NCBI RefSeq assembly: GCF_000730645.1
Contig: NZ_BBIU01000028.1
Coordinates: 1 to 64,000, forward strand
Direction of reading: 5' to 3'
Source of the DNA: Pseudomonas parafulva NBRC 16636 = DSM 17004
GTDB taxonomy: Bacteria > Pseudomonadota > Gammaproteobacteria > Pseudomonadales > Pseudomonadaceae
Length of the DNA stretch: 64,000 nt
Made by a program: the position numbers and the translations under genes
Notes under the pieces: generated by a model
Database searches by the model: none
What the model was told of the DNA's origin: nothing
The model's input: the letters and a program-made list of their open reading frames with translations, nothing else
Shown: positions 36,984 to 45,154 of the stretch, piece after piece
Position numbering within the stretch: position 1 is the first letter of the stretch
Layout of the letters: the number at the start of each line of letters is the position of its first letter

Positions 36984-37025
36984 ATGGTACGGATGCAACT
37001 AAACAGAAAGTTTGACCCAGCTCAA
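36984..37025 (-). promoter_or_regulatory. ANR/FNR-dependent promoter candidate for ompW
   Basis: On the minus strand, TTGAG-CTGG-GTCAA (37025-37012) matches the ANR box TTGAT-N4-ATCAA at most positions. A -10-like TACCAT lies at 36989-36984. With a start near 36977 the box is centred at -41.5, the classic activating position. Confidence 0.6.
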
Positions 37026-37055
37026 CGAAGCGTCTTCACCCCCTGCAAACAGCGT

Positions 37056-37622
37056 TTACTTGAGGTCATAGGCGTAAATTTTTTCGGCTTCCATCTGGTA
37101 ACCGGCATCGGCAAGTTCACTGCTGGTGGCTTTTACCTGCATTCGGCCCTCGATCCAGTAAGGCTGGTAAAGGTCCTCCACCCGCACGCCCATCTCGCTG
37201 AAGATATGCACGATCTGGTTCGAAGGCGGTGGCGGCACGTGGATGCACGCGCCGTAATACGGAACCAGCAGAAACTCGGTGGTGCGGCCTTCCTCGCTCA
37301 CTTCCAGCGGCACGATGTACCCCGGCAATTTGACCTGCTGCCCGTCCAGGCTCTGCACCACAGGGGCATCCGGCGCTTGTTGGCGCGCAGCGGGGGCAGA
37401 CTCGGCAGAAAGCGCATTGCTGAGCTGCGACATGTCGTGCAGCGGGGTGAGCTGCGGCGGGATGACCGGGGCGCCCTCGGGGATCAGGGCAGGCCAGTCG
37501 AGCTCCTTGGGCTCGGCGGCCCATGCTGGCAGCGCGGCGAGCATCAGCAAGGCCAGTAACCAGCGCAGTGCCGGCCTTTTCGCGGGCAAGCCCGGACTGC
37601 TGTCAAGTAGCTGTCTGATCAT
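37056..37622 (-). CDS. DUF3299 periplasmic protein of the Zur-type operon
   Basis: This 188-aa protein starts at 37622 (MIRQLLDSSPGLPAKRPALR) with a signal peptide ending near LPAWA-AEP. The DUF3299 domain follows (VKLPGYIVPLEVSEEGRTTEF, then LLVPYYGACIHVPPPPSNQIV). The conserved cysteine and histidine in GACIHVPPP could bind a metal, but no function is established. It is the last gene of a four-gene operon (zrgA-like, ATPase, permease, DUF3299), 11 bases after the permease. The same order occurs in the P. aeruginosa PA4063-PA4066 set as I recall it. Confidence 0.82.
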   Translation of the reverse strand: MIRQLLDSSPGLPAKRPALRWLLALLMLAALPAWAAEPKELDWPALIPEGAPVIPPQLTPLHDMSQLSNALSAESAPAARQQAPDAPVVQSLDGQQVKLPGYIVPLEVSEEGRTTEFLLVPYYGACIHVPPPPSNQIVHIFSEMGVRVEDLYQPYWIEGRMQVKATSSELADAGYQMEAEKIYAYDLK

Positions 37623-37633
37623 TGAACACGTAC

Positions 37634-38899
37634 TCAAAGGTGGATCGACAAACCATCGGCTAACGACTGCCGATACGCTCGCCAGGCCGGTACGCTACCC
37701 ATCAGCAACGCCGCGCCAAGGATGATAGCCAGCAACGTCCACTCGTGGGCGCTCGGCAGCGCCAACGGCAGGAACAAGCCGTAGTTGGCCTGCACATACC
37801 CTTGGGCCAGGGCTATGCCCGCATACAGCAAGCCCAGCCCGGCGACGATGCCGACACCCGCCAGCGCCAGCGCTTCCAGCACCAGCAGCCCTGCAATATG
37901 CCACGGCCTGGCGCCCACCGAACGCAAGATCGCCATCTCCCGCCGCCGCTCATTGAGGCTGGTCAGAATCGCCGTAAGCATGCCGATCAAACCGGTCAGC
38001 ACCACGAACAGCGACACCACAAACAGGGCCTGCTCAGCGGTGCCCATCAGGCTCCACAGTTCCTGCAGGGCCACCCCAGGCAAGATCGCCAGCAGCGGCT
38101 CGCTGCGGTACTCGTTGATTTCACGTTGCAGGCTGAAAGTGGCGATCTTGCTGTTGAGCCCCAGCATGAAGGCGGTAATGGCGGTTGGCTGCAGGTCCAT
38201 GGTGCGCGCCTGCTCAGCACTGATGCGCCCCGCCCCCCGGGCTGGCACCCCGTTGTGCCAGTCAATGTGGATGGCTTCCATGCCGCCCAGGCTGATATGC
38301 AGGGTGCGATCTACCGGGGTGCCAGTGCGTTTGAGCACACCGACCACGGTAAACGGCTTGTCGTCGTGTTTCACCAGGCTGATGGCTGCCACCCCATGGG
38401 CCAGCACCAGCTTGTCGCCCAATGTGTAGTGCAGGGCTTCGGCCACTTCTGCCCCAAGCACCACCTCGAACGGGTCGGTGGCAAAGGCGCGGCCCTGGCT
38501 CAGCTCCAGGTGCTGACGCCGGCCGTACTGATAGTGCTCGAAGTAGTCGCCGGTGGTCCCCATCACCCGATAACCGCGGTGCGAGTCGCCCAGCGAAATG
38601 GGGATGGCCCATTTCACCCGCGGGTCCTTGGCGTAGTGTTCATAGCTGTCCCACCGAATGTTGTTGGTGGCGTTGCCGATGCGAAACACGGAATACAGCA
38701 GCAGGTTGACCGAGCCGGAACGAGCGCCGACGATCAGGTCGGTGCCGCTGATGGTACTGGCAAAGCTGGCGCGGGCTTCGGTGCGCACGCGTTCCACGGC
38801 CAACAGCAGGCAGACCGACAGGGCAATGGCAAACGCGGTGAGAAAGGCGGTAAAGCGCCGGTTGGCCAGGCTGGCCAGGGCAAGGCGAAACAGGTACAT
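37634..38899 (-). CDS. MacB/FtsX-type ABC transporter permease
   Basis: This 421-aa inner-membrane protein starts at 38899 (MYLFRLALASLANRRFTAFLTAFAIALS). One N-terminal membrane segment is followed by a large periplasmic domain (about residues 45-285) and three C-terminal segments in the FtsX domain (ILTSLNERRREMAILRSVGARPWHI near residue 330). That topology belongs to the type VII ABC family, which does mechanical work or exports lipoproteins and metallophores rather than import. Its ATG overlaps the ATPase stop. Its link to a Zur-controlled His-rich protein suggests a zinc-related task. Confidence 0.88.
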   Translation of the reverse strand: MYLFRLALASLANRRFTAFLTAFAIALSVCLLLAVERVRTEARASFASTISGTDLIVGARSGSVNLLLYSVFRIGNATNNIRWDSYEHYAKDPRVKWAIPISLGDSHRGYRVMGTTGDYFEHYQYGRRQHLELSQGRAFATDPFEVVLGAEVAEALHYTLGDKLVLAHGVAAISLVKHDDKPFTVVGVLKRTGTPVDRTLHISLGGMEAIHIDWHNGVPARGAGRISAEQARTMDLQPTAITAFMLGLNSKIATFSLQREINEYRSEPLLAILPGVALQELWSLMGTAEQALFVVSLFVVLTGLIGMLTAILTSLNERRREMAILRSVGARPWHIAGLLVLEALALAGVGIVAGLGLLYAGIALAQGYVQANYGLFLPLALPSAHEWTLLAIILGAALLMGSVPAWRAYRQSLADGLSIHL

Positions 38900-39609
38900 C
38901 AGACCTCCCGGGGCTTGGCGGCGCGGTTGAGTTCGGCCAGGGAAAGGTGGCGGTCGAACAGGGGCGCCAGGCTCTGGTCGTGGCTCACGAACAGCAGGCT
39001 GGCGCCCGCCGCGCGGCACTCGGCGAACAGCAGGCTGATGAACGCCTCGCGGGTATCGGCATCCAGGGCCGATGTCGGCTCGTCGGCGATCACCAGTTCG
39101 GGCTGGCCGATCAGCGCGCGCGCAGCGGCAACCCGCTGCTGCTGGCCAATCGACAGGCTGTCGGCGCGCCTTGCCTGCAATGCACTGTCATCCAGGCCCA
39201 GGTGGGCCAGCAAGGTTTGCGCCGCTTGGGCGACGCTGCCGTGGCGCTGCTCGGCCCGCGTCTTGCGGCTGGCCGAGAAGCGGCACGGCAGTTCGACGTT
39301 TTCCCGTACCGACAGAAACGGCAGCAGGTTGAACTGCTGGAAGATATAGCCGGTGTGGTCCACCCGGAAGCGATCCCGGGCGCCTTGCCCCAGGCCGGCC
39401 ACGTCCTGACCCAGCAACCGAATGTGGCCACGCTCGGGCACGGTCACGCCGCCAAGCAACCCCAGCAACGTGGTTTTGCCACTGCCGCTGGGGCCTTTGA
39501 GAAACACGGCCTCACCGGCATCCAATTGGAATGCCGGCACATCCAGCAGCGGCGCCTGGCCAGGCCAGGCGAACACCAGGTCTTGCAGTTGTATCAGCGG
39601 CTGGCCCAT
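38899..39609 (-). CDS. ABC transporter ATP-binding protein (MacB/LolD type)
   Basis: This 236-aa cytoplasmic ATPase has Walker A GPSGSGKT at residues 39-46, a signature region LSIGQQQRVAAARAL, and Walker B LVIADEPTSALD. The signature deviates from LSGGQ (Ile for Gly), which is tolerated in this class. Its start directly follows the stop of the His-rich gene and its stop overlaps the permease start, so all are translated together. Confidence 0.9.
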   Translation of the reverse strand: MGQPLIQLQDLVFAWPGQAPLLDVPAFQLDAGEAVFLKGPSGSGKTTLLGLLGGVTVPERGHIRLLGQDVAGLGQGARDRFRVDHTGYIFQQFNLLPFLSVRENVELPCRFSASRKTRAEQRHGSVAQAAQTLLAHLGLDDSALQARRADSLSIGQQQRVAAARALIGQPELVIADEPTSALDADTREAFISLLFAECRAAGASLLFVSHDQSLAPLFDRHLSLAELNRAAKPREV

Positions 39610-40191
39610 TCAGAACGTAACCACGGCCTTGGCCGGTGTGGTTTCCAGCCCTTTCTGGCCGTTGGGGCCTATCAGTTGCACGTTGATTTTCTGGGTGGCC
39701 GGGAACGCCTTGAACAGCGGTGCCAGGTCTACTTGTGCGAGCTTGCCCGGGTTGCTGCAGGTGAGCTGGTAATGGGCCCCGATATCACTGTGCTGGTGGC
39801 TATCTTCATGGGCGTCACCGTCGTTGTCAGCCTTGGCGGCATCGCCGAACAAGGGGCTTTCCAGCGCTTGCTGGTCTTCCTTGCAGCCGGCGGCGGCAGC
39901 AAGGCCGAACAGCGTGAGGGGTTGTTCGAGCTGTTTGCGCACCGCCGCTACCTTGGCCTTGTCGGCATCGGTGCTGGCGGCGTGCTCGAAGCCCACCAGG
40001 TTCATCGCCGGGCTGTCCAGTTCCAGCTCCAGGCTGTTGCCATCGAGTACGGCGTTGAGCTTGGCCACCCCGTGTTCATGGGCGCCGAGTGTGCCATGGG
40101 CATGGTCGTGATCATGGTCATCGTCATCATGGGCGTAGGCCACGGCCAGTGGCAGCAAGGCGAAGGGCAGGGCGAGCAGCAGACGACGCAT
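39610..40191 (-). CDS. zrgA: His-rich periplasmic zinc-binding protein, ZrgA-like (DUF2796)
   Basis: This 193-aa secreted protein has the signal peptide MRRLLLALPFALLPLAVAYA. A metal-binding tract follows at once (HDDDDHDHDHAHG...HEHG) and a second His/Asp-rich stretch lies near residue 125 (DGDAHEDSHQHSD). DUF2796 proteins include ZrgA, which is induced under zinc limitation. It is the first gene of the four-gene operon, and a Zur-type palindrome lies 33 bases upstream of its start. It may buffer or hand over periplasmic zinc. Confidence 0.85.
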   Translation of the reverse strand: MRRLLLALPFALLPLAVAYAHDDDDHDHDHAHGTLGAHEHGVAKLNAVLDGNSLELELDSPAMNLVGFEHAASTDADKAKVAAVRKQLEQPLTLFGLAAAAGCKEDQQALESPLFGDAAKADNDGDAHEDSHQHSDIGAHYQLTCSNPGKLAQVDLAPLFKAFPATQKINVQLIGPNGQKGLETTPAKAVVTF

Positions 40192-40223
40192 GGAATGCTC
40201 CAGAACAGGTTATGGATGTTGCG

Positions 40224-40236
40224 GTTATGTTATAAC
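40224..40236 (-). promoter_or_regulatory. Zur box upstream of the zrgA operon
   Basis: GTTAT-GTT-ATAAC is a perfect match to the palindromic core GTTAT-N3-ATAAC of proteobacterial Zur sites. It lies in the 132-base divergent region between zrgA and the small gene at 40324, close to where the zrgA promoter must be. Confidence 0.8.
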
Positions 40237-40323
40237 GAATTCTCCCGCGACTACCAGCCTGCGTGGCGCAGGTTTCATGTTGCGGTAGCATGCATCGCAT
40301 CAACCCGCTTCAAGGAATGCACC

Positions 40324-40668
40324 GTGAGAATACGTGGACAGATTGGCCAATGGCCTGTGGACCTGACAATCGAACTGGCCCCTGAAGAGTGGGCCCAGCT
40401 CGGCCGGCAGGCTGAGCTGCCGGTTGCCCCGCAGCCTGTCCAGCCCCCAGCCGCAGCGGCGCCCCGCCAGGACGACGGCCAGTGGGCTGCAGCCCGCGAC
40501 GTGTTGCGCGTGGCGGGGCAAATGAGCGGGCCGGAATTGCTCGACCGCCTGGAGGGCCTGGCCGGGAGCACTGCCGCAGGCAAGCGCCTGTTGGTGCGCT
40601 TGCGCCACTCCAGCGAGGTGAAGGTGGCAAGTGGCGAGGATGCGCCGGTGTATCACTGGGTAGGCTGA
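40324..40668 (+). CDS. Conserved small protein of unknown function
   Basis: This 114-aa soluble protein is not one that I recognise. A GTG start at 40324 (VRIRGQIGQWPVDLTIELAPEEWAQL) follows AAGGA with 8 bases of spacing, and no ATG fits. Residues 35-55 are rich in Pro, Ala and Gln (a linker), and the C-terminal half is helical (ARDVLRVAGQMSGPELLDRLEGL). No membrane segment or metal motif is seen. It is divergent from the Zur-box operon, but the box is too near that operon to say whether this gene also responds to zinc. Confidence 0.75.
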   Translation: MRIRGQIGQWPVDLTIELAPEEWAQLGRQAELPVAPQPVQPPAAAAPRQDDGQWAAARDVLRVAGQMSGPELLDRLEGLAGSTAAGKRLLVRLRHSSEVKVASGEDAPVYHWVG

Positions 40669-40683
40669 GAGGCCTTGGACACA

Positions 40684-40702
40684 GGGGCCGGCTGGCGGCC
40701 CC
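40684..40702. terminator. Hairpin between convergent genes at 40668 and 40710
   Basis: GGGGCCG / CGGCCCC with a GCTGG loop lies between two stop codons. Neither strand has a T run after it, so its action as a terminator is uncertain. Confidence 0.4.
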
Positions 40703-40709
40703 GGAAAGG

Positions 40710-41582
40710 CTAGAACATCGCCGCCGACAGCTTGCGCCGGTAAACCCCCACCAGCGGGTGATCACTGCCTAGCAACTCGAACACCTGCAGCAGGGCTTTT
40801 TGTGGCAGACCGTTTTCATAAGCGCGGTTACGCTGGAACAGCTTCAACAGGCCTTCCAGTGCCGCCTCGTACTGCTGGCGCGCCAGCTGCTGGATACTCA
40901 GCTGGTAGGCCGCCTCATCGTCTTCGGCGTTCTGCGCCAGCCGGCTTTTCAGGTCAGCCACTTCCGGCAGGCTCTCGGCCTGGCGCAGGAAGGTCAGTTG
41001 CGCCTTGGCACCGGCCAGTGCAGCTTTGTGTTCGTCACTTTTGACCGCATCCAGCACCACCTGGGCTTCACCCAGCTCACCGCGCTCGGCCAGGCAACGG
41101 GCGTAGAAGATCAGCGCTTCAGCGTTGCTGTTGTCCTCAGCCAGCAGTGCCTGCAACAGCGCCTCGGCTTCAGCGAAGCGGCTTTCGGCAAACAGCGCCT
41201 TGGCTTGTTCCAGCGGCGACGCAGCGGCCGGGGCGGGCAGTTGCACATGGGGCTCAAGCAGGGCGCGGATTGCCGATTCAGGCTGGGCACCGGCAAAACC
41301 GTCAACCGGCTGGCCGTCCTTGAACAGCACCACCGTGGGCAGGCTGCGAATACCGAACTGGGCCACGACCTGCTGTTCAACGTCGCAGTTGACCTTGGCC
41401 AGCAACAGCTCGCCTTGGTAGCCCTCGGCGATTTTTGCCAGCAGCGGCATCAGGGCCTTGCAGGGCGCGCACCACTCGGCCCAGAAATCCACCAGCACGG
41501 GCTTATGGAAGGAGTTCTCGATCACCAGCTGCTGGAAGTTGGCATCGGTGACGTCGAAAATGTAGGGCGTGTCTTGGGTCAT
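40710..41582 (-). CDS. cnoX: Thioredoxin-domain co-chaperone CnoX (YbbN)
   Basis: The 290-aa cytoplasmic protein starts at 41582 (MTQDTPYIFDVTDANF). A thioredoxin fold covers residues 1-110, with WCAPC and Cys38/Cys41. The remainder is a helical TPR-like domain (residues 120-290), the layout of YbbN/CnoX. In E. coli CnoX the redox site is degenerate (SQHC), whereas here both cysteines remain, so redox activity is plausible. The gene lies 31 bases after a methyltransferase gene in the same direction. Confidence 0.9.
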   Translation of the reverse strand: MTQDTPYIFDVTDANFQQLVIENSFHKPVLVDFWAEWCAPCKALMPLLAKIAEGYQGELLLAKVNCDVEQQVVAQFGIRSLPTVVLFKDGQPVDGFAGAQPESAIRALLEPHVQLPAPAAASPLEQAKALFAESRFAEAEALLQALLAEDNSNAEALIFYARCLAERGELGEAQVVLDAVKSDEHKAALAGAKAQLTFLRQAESLPEVADLKSRLAQNAEDDEAAYQLSIQQLARQQYEAALEGLLKLFQRNRAYENGLPQKALLQVFELLGSDHPLVGVYRRKLSAAMF

Positions 41583-41613
41583 CGCGACTCTCACAAACGG
41601 GTGTATGGCACCA

Positions 41614-42273
41614 CTATAAGGGGTCGCGGCTGGCGTGGTACAGGCTGACCCGGCGGAATTCGTGCGGTTCGGCCAGGTCTGGCAGGGTCAGGGCGTCCAG
41701 TACCCCCAGTTGCCGGTACAGCGGGTGGCTGAAGTCGCGCACCCTGGAGTCTGCCACCAGCGCCTGGCGGCCGCGGCCGAGAAAGGCATCCAGCAGCGGC
41801 AGGTTGGCGCGGTCGTACAGCACGTCGGCTACGAGAATGAGGTCGAAGCGGTCGTCTTCGGCAAAAAAATCGCTGCTGTAACCCAGCGTCACGCCATTGA
41901 GCGCCGCATTCGCCTGGCATGCCTGCAAGGCCAGCGGGTCGAGGTCGCAGGCCACAACCTCCAGCGCCCCCGCCCGCGCGGCCGCGATACCGGCGATGCC
42001 GGAGCCTGCGCCAAAATCCAGCACTCGCTTGCCCGCTACCCATTGCGGGTGCTCTGCCAGAAAGTGCGCCATGGCCAGGCCGCTGGCCCAGCAGAAGCTC
42101 CAGTACGGCGGCTCTTCCAGGATGCGCCGGGTTTCATCACTGCTGAAGGCCCGGTCCATGTTCTGCTCGTCGATCAGCCACAGCCGCAGGTCGCAGCCGG
42201 GCAGGTCGCTGACGACCAGGCGGGCTTCACCGATCAGCGCGCCAAGCGCCTGCGTCAGGGCCAGCGGCGCCAC
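41614..42273 (-). CDS. Class I SAM-dependent methyltransferase (ETFB-lysine methyltransferase-like)
   Basis: This 219-aa cytoplasmic enzyme starts with GTG at 42273, immediately after the lipoprotein stop, with AAGG upstream. The SAM-binding motif I is VLDFGAGSGIAGIAAARAG near residue 84, and VACDLD follows as the acidic motif. DLILVADVLYD carries the (D/E)xx(Y/F) motif of the METTL20/PrmA-like protein lysine methyltransferases. A protein substrate such as ETF-beta is an inference. It lies between a lipoprotein gene and cnoX. Confidence 0.8.
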   Translation of the reverse strand: MAPLALTQALGALIGEARLVVSDLPGCDLRLWLIDEQNMDRAFSSDETRRILEEPPYWSFCWASGLAMAHFLAEHPQWVAGKRVLDFGAGSGIAGIAAARAGALEVVACDLDPLALQACQANAALNGVTLGYSSDFFAEDDRFDLILVADVLYDRANLPLLDAFLGRGRQALVADSRVRDFSHPLYRQLGVLDALTLPDLAEPHEFRRVSLYHASRDPL

Positions 42274-42726
42274 TCAAGGCGCCTTTTCGAAGCGCAGCGG
42301 GCCGGTGGCCTGGGTTTGCGCCTGGGCGATGGCCACCGGCGGCAGGTGCAGGATCAACTGGCCGGAGCGGCTGGCGCGGCCGCGCAGCTCTACACGTGCG
42401 CCGGCCGGGAAGGCTTCGGGGTTGAAACGCAAGTGGTAGGGCAGCGCCTGGCCAGTACCGGTCAGGTTGCTGCTGGCCAGCAGCCGTTGCGGGCGGTTGC
42501 GCTCGTCGATCACCAGCAGGGCGAGTTCAACCTCGGCCCCGGCCGGCACCTCCAGCAAGGTACCGCTCAACTCGCGCTGGTAGGCGGGCAGCGGGCCCAG
42601 CACTTTGGCAGGCTTGGCTTTGGCAACCGGCGCAGGCGCAGGCGGGGTGTCGGTCTTCGGCCTGTCGCTGCCACACGCGGCGAGCAGGGCGGCGCAGCAC
42701 AGCACAACGAGTGCTCGGTGGTGCAT
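42274..42726 (-). CDS. YbaY/YscW-like small lipoprotein
   Basis: This 150-aa lipoprotein starts at 42726 (MHHRALVVLCCAALLAACGSD), with the lipobox LAAC placing the lipidated cysteine at residue 18. A Pro/Ala/Lys-rich spacer follows. The rest is a beta-sandwich typical of YbaY/YscW-like proteins (GTLLEVPAGAEVELALL, then LPYHLRFNPEAFPAGARVEL). The function of YbaY is not settled, and the pilotin comparison is structural only. It is the first gene of a lipoprotein-methyltransferase-cnoX set and diverges from nrdR. Confidence 0.78.
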   Translation of the reverse strand: MHHRALVVLCCAALLAACGSDRPKTDTPPAPAPVAKAKPAKVLGPLPAYQRELSGTLLEVPAGAEVELALLVIDERNRPQRLLASSNLTGTGQALPYHLRFNPEAFPAGARVELRGRASRSGQLILHLPPVAIAQAQTQATGPLRFEKAP

Positions 42727-42775
42727 GGAGGAGTCCTTAGCGGGCAGATTTCCCTTGGATGTTAACCCCTTTGGC

Positions 42776-42803
42776 TTGTCTTGCCAGTGCAATGCGCTAC
42801 CAT
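42776..42803 (+). promoter_or_regulatory. Candidate promoter of nrdR and the rib genes
   Basis: TTGTCT (42776-42781) and TACCAT (42798-42803) lie 16 bases apart and 30 bases before the nrdR ATG, in the divergent region with the lipoprotein gene. Confidence 0.4.
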
Positions 42804-42832
42804 GGCCCTCCCTTTTTTTGTTGCCTGCCACC

Positions 42833-43297
42833 ATGCACTGTCCCTTTTGCGGTGCCAACGACACCAAGGTCATCGATTCTCGCCTCGTTGCCGAGGGCGA
42901 GCAGGTGCGCCGCCGCCGCGAGTGCGTGGCCTGCGGCGAGCGCTTCACCACCTTCGAAACCGCCGAACTGGTGCTGCCCCGGCTGATCAAGCAGGACGGT
43001 ACACGTCAGCCCTTCGACGAAGACAAGCTACGCGCCGGCATGCAGCGGGCCCTGGAAAAACGCCCGGTGAGCGTCGAGCGCCTGGAAGCTGCGCTGGCGC
43101 ACATCAAGAGCCGGCTGCGCGCCACCGGTGAGCGTGAAGTGAAATCCCTGGTGGTGGGCGAACTGGTCATGGGCGAGCTGCGCAAGCTCGATGAAGTGGC
43201 CTACATCCGTTTTGCCTCGGTTTACCGCCGCTTCCAGGACCTGGACGAGTTCCGTGAAGAAATCGACCGCCTGGCCCGCGAGCCAGCCAAAGAGTGA
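42833..43297 (+). CDS. nrdR: Transcriptional repressor NrdR
   Basis: NrdR represses ribonucleotide reductase genes according to ATP/dATP levels. The 154-aa product begins MHCPFCGANDTKVIDSR, with a zinc ribbon formed by Cys3, Cys6, Cys31 and Cys34, followed by an ATP-cone (VLPRLIKQDGTRQPFDEDKL) from about residue 50. I reject an upstream in-frame extension. ribD follows 2 bases after its stop, the common nrdR-ribD linkage. Confidence 0.97.
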   Translation: MHCPFCGANDTKVIDSRLVAEGEQVRRRRECVACGERFTTFETAELVLPRLIKQDGTRQPFDEDKLRAGMQRALEKRPVSVERLEAALAHIKSRLRATGEREVKSLVVGELVMGELRKLDEVAYIRFASVYRRFQDLDEFREEIDRLAREPAKE

Positions 43298-43299
43298 AC

Positions 43300-44430
43300 A
43301 TGCAAAGCCCCTCTGCCGCCCTTGATGCCCACTACATGGCCCGCGCGCTCGAACTGGCGCGCAAGGGCCTGTACAGCACCCACCCCAACCCCCGCGTGGG
43401 TTGCGTCATCGTGCGCGATGGCCAGGTGGTGGGCGAGGGCTGGCACGTTCGCGCCGGCGAGCCCCATGCCGAGGTGCACGCGCTGCGCCAGGCCGGGGAG
43501 CAGGCCCGGGGCGCCTGTGCCTACGTGACCCTCGAACCCTGCAGCCACCATGGGCGTACCCCGCCGTGCGCCGAAGCCCTGGTCAAGGCCGGCGTGGCGC
43601 GGGTGGTCGCAGCCATGCAGGACCCGAACCCGCAAGTGGCAGGGCGTGGCTTGCAGCGCCTGGCCGACGCCGGCATTGAAGTGGCCAGCGGTGTGCTTGA
43701 AGCCGAAGCGCGGGCGCTCAACCCGGGCTTTCTCAAGCGCATGGAGCACGGCATGCCGTTCGTTCGCGCCAAGCTGGCCATGAGCCTGGACGGGCGCACC
43801 GCCATGGCCAGCGGCGAGAGCCAGTGGATCACCGGCCCGGCTGCCCGCTCGGCCGTGCAGCGCCTGCGCGCCCGCTCCAGCGCGGTGCTGACCAGCGCGG
43901 CCAGCGTGCTGGCCGACAATGCGCGCATGACCGTGCGCGGTGATGAACTGGGCCTGGATGCCGACACCACTCAACTTGCCCTCAGCCGCCCCCCCTTGCG
44001 CGTGCTGGTCGATGGCCGCCTGCGCTTGCCGCTGGACGCGCCTTTTTTCCAGGCCGGCCCGGCCCTGGTGGTGACCGCTGTCGCGGATGACCCGCGCTAT
44101 GCCGCAGCAGGCCATGAACTGCTCAGCCTGCCCGGCGACAATGCCCAGGTCGACCTGCCGGCGCTGCTGCACGCCCTGGCGGCCCGGGGCGTCAACGAAA
44201 TCCTGCTGGAAGCCGGCGCTGGGCTGGTGGGGGCGTTTGCCCGGCACGGCCTGGTCGATGAGTACCAGCTGTTCGTCGCTGGCACCTTCCTCGGCTCCCT
44301 CGCCAGGCCGCTGCTGGAGTGGCCACTGAGCAGGATGAGCGAGGCGCCGCGGCTGAAAATCACCGACATGCGTGCAGTAGGCGATGACTGGCGCGTCACA
44401 GCCGTCCCGCTGCCGCCGCCCGGCGTATAA
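43300..44430 (+). CDS. ribD: Bifunctional riboflavin deaminase/reductase RibD
   Basis: RibD deaminates and then reduces the pyrimidine product of RibA. The 376-aa product has the zinc deaminase site His56-Ala-Glu58 with Cys81 and Cys90 (PCSHHGRTPPC) in the N-terminal domain. The reductase domain starts near residue 145 (PFVRAKLAMSLDGRTAM). The ATG at 43300 is preferred over the GTG two codons upstream that overlaps nrdR. It opens the rib genes. Confidence 0.96.
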   Translation: MQSPSAALDAHYMARALELARKGLYSTHPNPRVGCVIVRDGQVVGEGWHVRAGEPHAEVHALRQAGEQARGACAYVTLEPCSHHGRTPPCAEALVKAGVARVVAAMQDPNPQVAGRGLQRLADAGIEVASGVLEAEARALNPGFLKRMEHGMPFVRAKLAMSLDGRTAMASGESQWITGPAARSAVQRLRARSSAVLTSAASVLADNARMTVRGDELGLDADTTQLALSRPPLRVLVDGRLRLPLDAPFFQAGPALVVTAVADDPRYAAAGHELLSLPGDNAQVDLPALLHALAARGVNEILLEAGAGLVGAFARHGLVDEYQLFVAGTFLGSLARPLLEWPLSRMSEAPRLKITDMRAVGDDWRVTAVPLPPPGV

Positions 44431-44471
44431 TGCCCGGCTTGCCCCGCGCAAAGCGTTTTTGAGGAAGACCC

Positions 44472-45137
44472 ATGTTCACCGGCATCATCGAATCCATCGG
44501 CACCATACGCAGCCTCACCCCCAAGGGGGGCGACGTGCGTGTATACGTCGAAACCGGCAAGCTCGACCTGGCAGACGTCAAGCTGGGGGACAGCATTGCC
44601 GTCAATGGTGTGTGCCTGACGGCGGTCGAGCTGCCCGGCAACGGCTTCTGGGCCGACGTCAGCGTCGAAACCCTCAAGCGCACGGCCTTCATCGACCTGA
44701 AGAGTGGCAGCAAGGTCAATCTTGAAAAGGCCCTCACCCCTACCACCCGCCTGGGTGGGCACCTGGTCAGTGGCCACGTCGACGGGGTGGGCGAAATCAT
44801 CTCGCGCAGCGATAACGCCCGCGCCATCCAGTTCCGTGTGCGCGCACCCAGGGAGTTGGCCAAGTACATCGCCCACAAGGGTTCGATCACCGTCGATGGC
44901 ACCAGCCTCACGGTCAACGAGGTCGATGGCGCCGAATTCGAGCTGACCATCGTCCCGCACACCCTGTCCGAAACCATCATGGCCGACTACCGCGCAGGGC
45001 GTCGGGTAAACCTTGAGGTCGACCTGCTGGCCCGTTACCTGGAGCGTCTGCTGCTGGGCGACAAGGCTGCCGAACCGAGCAAGGGCAGTGGCATAACCGA
45101 AAGCTTCCTGGCCGCCAACGGCTTCTTGAAATCCTGA
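44472..45137 (+). CDS. ribE: Riboflavin synthase alpha subunit
   Basis: The enzyme dismutates two lumazines to riboflavin. The 221-aa product shows the two homologous barrels, the first beginning MFTGIIESIGTI and the second GHLVSGHVDGVGEI near residue 97. In many databases this is called ribE in Pseudomonas and ribC in E. coli. It follows ribD by 41 bases with a GAGGAAG ribosome-binding site. Confidence 0.95.
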   Translation: MFTGIIESIGTIRSLTPKGGDVRVYVETGKLDLADVKLGDSIAVNGVCLTAVELPGNGFWADVSVETLKRTAFIDLKSGSKVNLEKALTPTTRLGGHLVSGHVDGVGEIISRSDNARAIQFRVRAPRELAKYIAHKGSITVDGTSLTVNEVDGAEFELTIVPHTLSETIMADYRAGRRVNLEVDLLARYLERLLLGDKAAEPSKGSGITESFLAANGFLKS

Positions 45138-45154
45138 TTGAGAAGGGGGTGCCA

